Of a DNA stretch of 64,000 bases, positions 58,360 to 64,000 are shown one piece after another (within the stretch, counting starts at the first letter, position 1; each line of letters begins with the position of its first letter). Origin of the DNA: Thamnaconus septentrionalis (Eukaryota > Chordata > Actinopteri > Tetraodontiformes > Monacanthidae); contig CM020511.1 of the NCBI GenBank assembly GCA_009823395.1, forward strand, positions 16,731,501 to 16,795,500. The letters are read 5' to 3'. Both the position numbers and the translations under genes were made by a program. A model generated the notes under the pieces. It had not been told where the DNA came from, did not search any database, and saw nothing but the letters and a program-made list of their open reading frames with translations.

Positions 58360-59240
58360 TCAGTGCTGCTGTTTAAAGACTCTTCAGGACTATGGATCGA
58401 CCCTGGGTGAGGTCTCCTCTTCTCACAAATAACTTTACAACCTCTGTCTAAAGCCCTCCAATGAAGACTTAAAACTTCCGACTCGGACTTGTGATCCGCT
58501 CCTCTTAACGCCGAGCGCGAGGGGAGGAACCCGCTGTTCCCCTCCAGGGCGGCTGTAGAGTCGGCGTGATATTCTAGTCGGCCGTGTTCACCGCGATCAG
58601 AACTCCGCACTCGACAGCGTATCGCGAGCTGAAGTGGCGGAGTGCTTCAGATGACCTCTGACCTTCCACCAGCCTGAGGAGATCTTAACAGCGGAACACC
58701 TCTAAAGCTGCCGGTGCCGAAGCCGAATCCCTTTTTTTTCTTTTTCTTTTTTTTTCGCCGAGCTATCAGGAGGATCTGCCTCCTTCTGCATACCAAGACG
58801 GGGACTTATGCCGCGCCAATAATCTGCACCTGGACAGTGTTGTTCTACTCGCCGTCTTATCGGTGGCGGGGGAGGGGGAGAGGGGTCAGTCATACATTTT
58901 GTCATTCGCCAGGTGCAGCCCAGACACGGTTAAAAGCAGACGCAGTCCCCGGCTATCGCCAGTATATATCTCGCTTTCTGATGCCGGGGATTCAGGGAGG
59001 GAAATGACACTCTGAGTCCTAGTTTGGTATTTTGGTTGTGGATATGGCTGAGGTGAGGAAACGCTGTGCACTGCAAAACTCAAATATCCCGTGTTCTGAC
59101 ATTTTTAGATTTGATTTATTCCCCCCCCCAGACTCCAGCCTTGCATTCATAATTAATCTCCTGTGAAAAATGCTCAGTTATCTTCATTTGAAAACTGTTG
59201 TGTTGCATTATCCCTGTCGTAATGGAGATAAAAACGAGAC
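58360..59240. other. unassigned sequence
   Basis: GC-balanced with a T-rich tract (58731-58754) and a G-rich patch near 58868. No gene recognised. Confidence 0.45.
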
Positions 59241-59249
59241 AGTTTCAGA

Positions 59250-59345
59250 GGGTGAAATGAACACCTGGCTGCTCACCTGGGAGAGGTGCCTCTTATGACA
59301 TCACCAAGGGGAACATTTCAGGAAAGCGTGGAAAGAAAAAGAAGT
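59250..59345 (-). repeat. dispersed TGATGTCA-core repeat, copy 4 (fragment)
   Basis: On the minus strand reads 'tttcctgaaatgttcccctt' then 'ggtgatgtcataag', then 'cacctctcccaggt', colinear with the copies at 47,410 and 51,030. The core TGACATCA is at 59296-59303. Confidence 0.55.
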
Positions 59346-59987
59346 GATGTTTGAAGCTTCTTGAGAGTTTCCCAACAGGCTTGAGACAAACATTAGAAAA
59401 CACAGTAAGTTTGACATGACATGGGTCATTGAATGACACGATAACATCATAACATTATACTAGAGTATATGATAATAGAATAAAGGGTAATAGAAGCAAA
59501 TTTTTTTATTGTTGCTGCAGGCAAAGACAACTAAATACCAGAAACAAAAACACATCTTATTTTAGGTCTCAGTGAAGGTTTTTAGACTTTGTCATGAAAA
59601 ATACATATTTTAACCACATTTTCATGTAATTCAAGCTAAAAATCGCTGACCCTTAGATAATTATGCGCTGCATTTATTCAGTACGATAATCCTGGCAAAT
59701 ACTTCTTGACAATTTAGTTCCTCTTGACACGTCATCAGTCTTGATCATATTCAGGGAACACAGTACCTGTAACCTATAGCCTAGTGATTCTAGCTGCTCT
59801 CATGGCTCGGAGAAGGAGAAGGAGAAAAAAAAAAGGAGATCCATCAGGTGATATATTACCCTGTAGGCATTGTAATTTGTTATATAAGCTTCATGTAAGC
59901 TCAGCAGCAAGATTAAAGACCCCCAGCCCAATGTATCAGTCATCTGTCAGCCGCTAGGTCAATTTCCCTTTAACCCTTGTTTTGTGG

Positions 59988-60120
59988 TTCATAACCCTCT
60001 TACAAATATGACGCTGTCAATCAAAATGTAGTGGGCGGGCGCTCACTTCTCTTTGGCCGCGTTTGGAAATCACCTCGTCCGTAATTCATCCGCATAGAAA
60101 GGAGCTGTCTAGCATTTCTG
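59988..60120 (+). promoter_or_regulatory. duplicated non-coding element, copy A, with PBX-MEIS site
   Basis: 60005-60094 aligns by hand with 63024-63112: 70 of 91 columns identical, four single-base gaps. Similarity continues upstream in 'cataaccc'. CTGTCAATCA (60014-60023) is the reverse complement of TGATTGACAG, the consensus for PBX with MEIS/PREP. The downstream 'taattcat' is also shared. An ancient local duplication of an enhancer or an exapted old repeat are the two readings. Confidence 0.6.
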
Positions 60121-60249
60121 GAGGAGATTTTTACATCTTTTTTTTTTTTTAATTGACTTCCACGGTCGAGCCCTGCGCGTTTAAATTGCTGCATCGTAAT
60201 CCCCGAAAAGAAAAAAAAACAACGAATATAGATTCTGTTTTGTCTAATC

Positions 60250-60570
60250 CCCAGAATTAATGTTGCTTCTCACATGCTGTGTGATCTGCTAATTTAGAGC
60301 CCGGATTAAGAGAACGGGCGTCTTGAGAGGCTCACTCGTCATTAGCAGCCTTAGCATGACGACGGGCGCCTCACGCACGGCAAAATGAATCAGCACATCT
60401 ATTAGAGGGGGTGCGGCGCGGCGATAAGCCCGCATTTTGTTTTGCTGTCCTAATGACTGGCGTAGGTGTGCATTCATCACGGATTATTGGGCGACTTTAA
60501 TTTAATAGAGCCGAGGCGATCGCCTGTAAATCACATTAGCTGTCATTTCTCTTTACGACGGGCAGACAAA
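60250..60570. promoter_or_regulatory. strong candidate enhancer with bicoid-type sites
   Basis: Two GGATTA cores (60303-60308 and 60481-60486), the site type bound by OTX, PITX and GSC, lie in about 300 bp of complex CpG-bearing sequence with CTAATTTAGAG and TTTAATTTAATAG cores. It adjoins duplicated element A. Binding is hypothetical. Confidence 0.44.
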
Positions 60571-60639
60571 AGCCCCCGCTGGCTGTGACTTGACAAGACA
60601 CCAAGGTGGGTGTTCCAGCGGGCGGCTTTGCAGACGGAG

Positions 60640-61140
60640 GGGGACTAATGAGGATTAGAGACGTGTGTTTATAATTCAAAAACAAACGCCTTTGAATATC
60701 AATAATGGGAAAATGGCTGCGCGCACAGTGCGAGTGCGCGCCAGCGTTTGATTGTTGTCATCAGATATCCGGGGCCTCGCTGCTGTTGCAGCTCTTTGTC
60801 TAAATCCAGTTAGCACGGTGATAAACTGGGTGGTCTGATGGTGTGTTTGCTCCAGAGCGGCTGGGAGAACGCGCTTATCGCCGCCGCGCTCGACAAACTG
60901 GGAGAAAATAGGAGATGACGGTGCTCGGCCGCCGCCCTGCCAGGTCGCCCTCGGCCTCGTTCGCCTCAGCTGGCGTCCGTCAGTGTCGCTAGTTATTCAA
61001 ATGAGACGAATGGGATGCTGTCAGGCACCGGGAAAAACTGGCGACGGCGTTATTTTGACCTATTGCAAATGTCGTAACCTTGCCCGGGCTTTCGCTTTTG
61101 ACTTGAGGAAGTGCCTCTCGGTGTAAATGGGCCCGCGGGT
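60640..61140. promoter_or_regulatory. possible CpG-rich regulatory segment
   Basis: Complex CpG-bearing sequence with AATATCAATAATGGG near 60695-60709 and a GC-rich patch at 60855-60990. No coding frame. Weak support. Confidence 0.3.
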
Positions 61141-61149
61141 GTCAAGTTT

Positions 61150-61790
61150 TTACAAGGCGCCTCTCCATAAACCGCTTTGGCCCTGGCCATGACATCAATT
61201 TTCACATGGGAAATTGACACCTGGCTAATTTACAAGGGGGGTCTCTGGTACAGGAAGGCAGTAAAAGACAAATGTGGATCCGTTGCGTCAAGTGTAGTAA
61301 ATATCTTGGATGGAAAACAAGGCCAGCAGTCAAAGTGGACAAATATAAATAGTGACATCACCTTAGGTCTCATCACCCAGACCTCTATTCATTAGAAAGA
61401 AGGGTCTTTTGTTACAGTGAAGCGATGTAATGGTAGCGCTGTGGGAAAGATTTCTGAATGGCATCTTGATATCTGATGGTTTCAATTGATCCGCTTCTTG
61501 TTTTTTTTTCAGTTTGACAGCAGTAACAGAGCTTGGAAGCAGTAGTTCCCGTCAGAAAGCGTCCACACTGCTCCGTTTAGTTTGACAGTTCTAAGTAGCA
61601 GAGCAAAGTTGGCAAAACAGAACATGAACATTTTTTCGAGAGGGAAGAAACGGAAAGGAAAATAAAAATATGATGGACACTGCTGAATGACACCTACAGT
61701 GGTTATTTTGCAGGTGTGGTCACGTTAAAAAAATAAAGCACAAGACAAAATCATCAAGATCTTGTTAGCGATGTGCTATTGCACCGCGAG
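61150..61790. other. unassigned sequence
   Basis: Balanced to AT-leaning. No gene or repeat recognised apart from a T tract near 61500. Confidence 0.5.
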
Positions 61791-61799
61791 GTCTCGATA

Positions 61800-62470
61800 C
61801 TCCAACATCTCGACTGAATTAGCGCCGAAAACGAACGTCAGGGAGCAACAATTTTGACAGCGGCCCTCTTTATTGAGTGGAAGAGACCCGGTGTATTGTA
61901 ATCCCATCAGCCCCTACCTCCCCTCTTATTGCCACACAACACAAGTGGTGGCGGCGGCGGCCCCGGCCACAATGATGGAGCACCCTTCGCCCCTCTGAGA
62001 AAGAATGTTTGCTTACTATTTCATCATTCCCCGGGGCCACAGGAAAATAAGCCCATCAGTTGTCATTGTGACAGGATAAAAATGGAGCCGTCATATTTCA
62101 GTAACACAATGCAGCCGTAAAAAGGAGGACGGCAAGAGGGGTGGGGTGGGGGGGAGACAACCAGAATCATCTGCCTATGCAGCGGATGAATTATGGAGCG
62201 GCCGCTTTCTCTCGCGGTGACTATAAGTTAATATTATCTCCTCGGGGATAATTACAGCAAAGTTCAATTACTGACCGGCGTCGGTGTGTGGCCCCCCGCG
62301 CCACGGGCTCTGACACACACCTCTTTTTACACATTTATCTTTTCACCCCAACATAGTAAATCTGCATGTTGGCAGTGATTTATCTACTGGCGCCCCGGTC
62401 CCCGGCGCCGCCGCCATTCTTCTTCACTGCGGCGGCGGCGGCGATAGGCGCTCGCTCCCCTGGGTCCCCT
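61800..62470. promoter_or_regulatory. strong candidate conserved regulatory block
   Basis: Complex CpG-bearing sequence with ATTAGCGCCG around 61818-61827, GTTAATATTATC around 62228-62239, GATAATTACAG around 62248-62258 and TTCAATTACTG around 62263-62273. Contains short CGG runs (61950-61960, 62431-62441). Inferred regulatory function. Confidence 0.4.
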
Positions 62471-62559
62471 TGAGCTTAATGTGAGCTTTTCTTTTTAACG
62501 CTGTGTTTTTTCGAGACCAATTTGTGCCCCCGGCCGAGACTGGGCCACGAGTGTGCCAC

Positions 62560-62580
62560 TTTTTTTTTTTTTTTTTTTTG
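62560..62580. repeat. poly-T tract
   Basis: T homopolymer of about 20 bases. The minus-strand Lys-rich open frame across it is an artefact. Confidence 0.93.
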
Positions 62581-63004
62581 AATTTTTATCACATAAGATG
62601 ACCCGGCGGTTCCTACAGGAGGAGGTGGGGAGGGGATAGTGGGGGTGCGAAGGAACTCCGTGGCGAAGTCCTCCGGGAGAACCTCAACAACGGTGTGGTG
62701 TCGGGCGACCCTGAGCGCTTTGCTCGCAGGCGCGCACCTCGGATGCTCCACGTGGAAACCTTGACACCGACCGCCGTTGAAGGCAACACAATGTCTTGTC
62801 AGTGCAGAAGGAATCCGGTTAGATCTGTTGGCATTGGAGAGGGGAGGGTTTTCGCGTTTGCTGTCATACAAAGTGCTGCTGGTCAAACGGCTCCAACTTG
62901 GAGGAGCTCACAGGGTCAAGCTGCACATTGATGAAGACTGTGGCGTTTCAAATAAAGTGAAGCGCTGAAAAAATTCTTCATGGCTTGATATATGGCTTGA
63001 TAGT

Positions 63005-63120
63005 GTTGGTCCATAACCCATAAAATATGACGCTGTCAGTCAAGATGTTTGTGGTTGCTCGCTGCTCCTCTTTGGCCCACTTTGAAATGAGCTTGTCCAT
63101 AATTCATGCACAGGGAAATC
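63005..63120 (+). promoter_or_regulatory. duplicated non-coding element, copy B, with diverged PBX-MEIS site
   Basis: Partner of the element at 60005-60094, in the same orientation about 3 kb downstream. The core here is CTGTCAGTCA (63033-63042), one base different from the PBX-MEIS consensus in copy A; the MEIS-type half (CTGTCA) is intact. 'ctctttggcc', 'gtcc.taattcat' and 'tatgacgctgtca' are shared. Confidence 0.6.
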
Positions 63121-63129
63121 TTACACAAT

Positions 63130-63725
63130 GCATTGCTTGTTGTGTCTGTGCGTTTTTTAAGAAGATTCAAGCAGGTAATTGGTCAAAAGACATTTCAGAA
63201 CAGCTGTTTTTCTTTTTGTCTTTTTTTTTTGAGAAACAAGTTGTTTCACCGTCATTCTTCAAATGAACCAAATGTGGCATTTAAAAGGATCTGACTTGAA
63301 TGCATATGCATGTGTTTTTGCTCGATAAAGTCACTAAGAAACATCTCAGCCGTGCTGTCAGTAGATTCACTTGTTAGAAAGCGGCAATATTGCAGTTAGT
63401 ATCATGTGCATCAGAGTTTTGTGATTTTTTTTTTTTTTGACCCAGACACTACAGTTGGGAGTAAGACAGGCGTGCAGCCAAGCGTGATGAAGAAAAAGGG
63501 GTTTATAAATTTGAATTGCAATATGTTTTCTGACCATTAGGTGCTGCTATATCTTACACGCTGGGGCTTTACGTTAAGTTGAGTTTGATTACTTTTGACC
63601 AACAACAATACCAATAATGATAACACAACCAATGGAAAACTTTTTATATATATAAAAAAAAATCCATTCAGCTATACAGAGTTAATTTAGCAACCTATCA
63701 AAAGACAACAGGCTGATTGGAAGGG
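63130..63725. other. AT-rich spacer
   Basis: T tracts near 63220-63230 and 63426-63438. No gene recognised. Confidence 0.5.
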
Positions 63726-63729
63726 AAGG

Positions 63730-64000
63730 AAATAACAGACCTCATGACGGCGGCGCTCAGCCGTGATGCGCTTCAAAGGTGTCGCAAGCGTGCGATATCT
63801 GGCGTGCCACCGCCGCCTCTATACAGCTGTACATCTAGGGGAATTACATCTAAAAGATTAAATAGGAATATCAAATTAGGAAGCATATATTACAGAACAA
63901 TGTGTAAGTCAGCCATTTTTATATCACACGCACTCTTACTAGCCAGTGTGACATTTGATCTGCCGCGTATTATACCCCCGCGCTCAGTCACAGGCTATTT
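63730..64000. promoter_or_regulatory. possible conserved block at window edge
   Basis: Complex sequence with a palindromic TACAGCTGTA at 63823-63832 (E-box CAGCTG) and AT-rich cores to 63890, running to the window end. Inferred; truncated by the edge. Confidence 0.33.

Noticed and set aside
1..64000. Known vertebrate microRNA hairpins
   Set aside because: I scanned by eye for common mature sequences (let-7, miR-9, miR-10, miR-124, miR-137, miR-196, miR-204, miR-219) and saw none; this does not exclude less familiar ones.
1..64000. Assignment to a named locus such as an IRX, SOX, OTX or HOX neighbourhood
   Set aside because: No individual element could be matched with certainty to a known conserved element, and no flanking gene is present, so any name would be a guess.

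Overview
The window looks like non-coding DNA from a ray-finned fish, most likely a percomorph. It has many long CA/GT, CT and GGA microsatellites. It also has interspersed repeats of teleost type: a LINE tail with the usual ending followed by a TTGA run, an 'actttattgtcccc..gggaaattg' fragment, a short element beginning ttaaaggcccagtgtg, and one beginning ttaaagggttacttcacc. The taxonomic assignment rests on recognising those repeats from general knowledge; no database was searched.

I could not support a single protein-coding exon, tRNA, rRNA or CRISPR array. The longest open frames lie in triplet repeats, CA/GT repeats, GC-rich DNA or antisense to nothing recognisable, and their number is about what 128 kb of double-strand reading at this composition gives by chance. 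The window is best read as a gene desert or a very large intron.

Simple repeats and old transposon pieces alternate with blocks of 100-700 bp of complex, repeat-free sequence rich in homeodomain-type ATTA/TAATTA cores that retain CpG. These blocks resemble the conserved non-coding elements that surround vertebrate developmental transcription-factor genes, so a genomic regulatory block is the leading hypothesis. The clearest ones are at 1.3-1.6, 13.9, 15.8-16.2, 18.7-19.1, 25.7-26.3, 27.7-28.3, 28.8-29.6, 30.1-30.5, 32.0-32.7, 33.4-33.7, 41.1-41.3, 45.8-46.3, 48.9-49.3, 50.0-50.4, 52.2-52.6, 60.0-60.6 and 61.8-62.5 kb. Conservation was inferred from texture, not measured, and the target gene is unknown.

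Three CpG-rich stretches have promoter-like motif combinations: 2.40-2.49 kb (CRE-like, CCAAT and inverted CCGGAAAC), 9.3-10.6 kb, and 22.9-23.2 kb (CCAAT then ATGGCGGC). Larger GC-rich zones lie at 35.3-36.8 kb and 40-40.6 kb.

Mobile DNA includes a 505-bp TIR-bounded element (53,507-54,011), a 240-bp MITE (20,270-20,509), a four-copy dispersed family with a TGATGTCA core (14.6, 47.4, 51.0, 59.3 kb), and outward-facing Tc1/mariner-like transposase tails on either side of a ~175-180-bp higher-order tandem repeat (21.8-22.7 kb). The most interesting observation is a pair of homologous non-coding elements 3 kb apart (60,005-60,094 and 63,024-63,112) that share a PBX-MEIS-type core.
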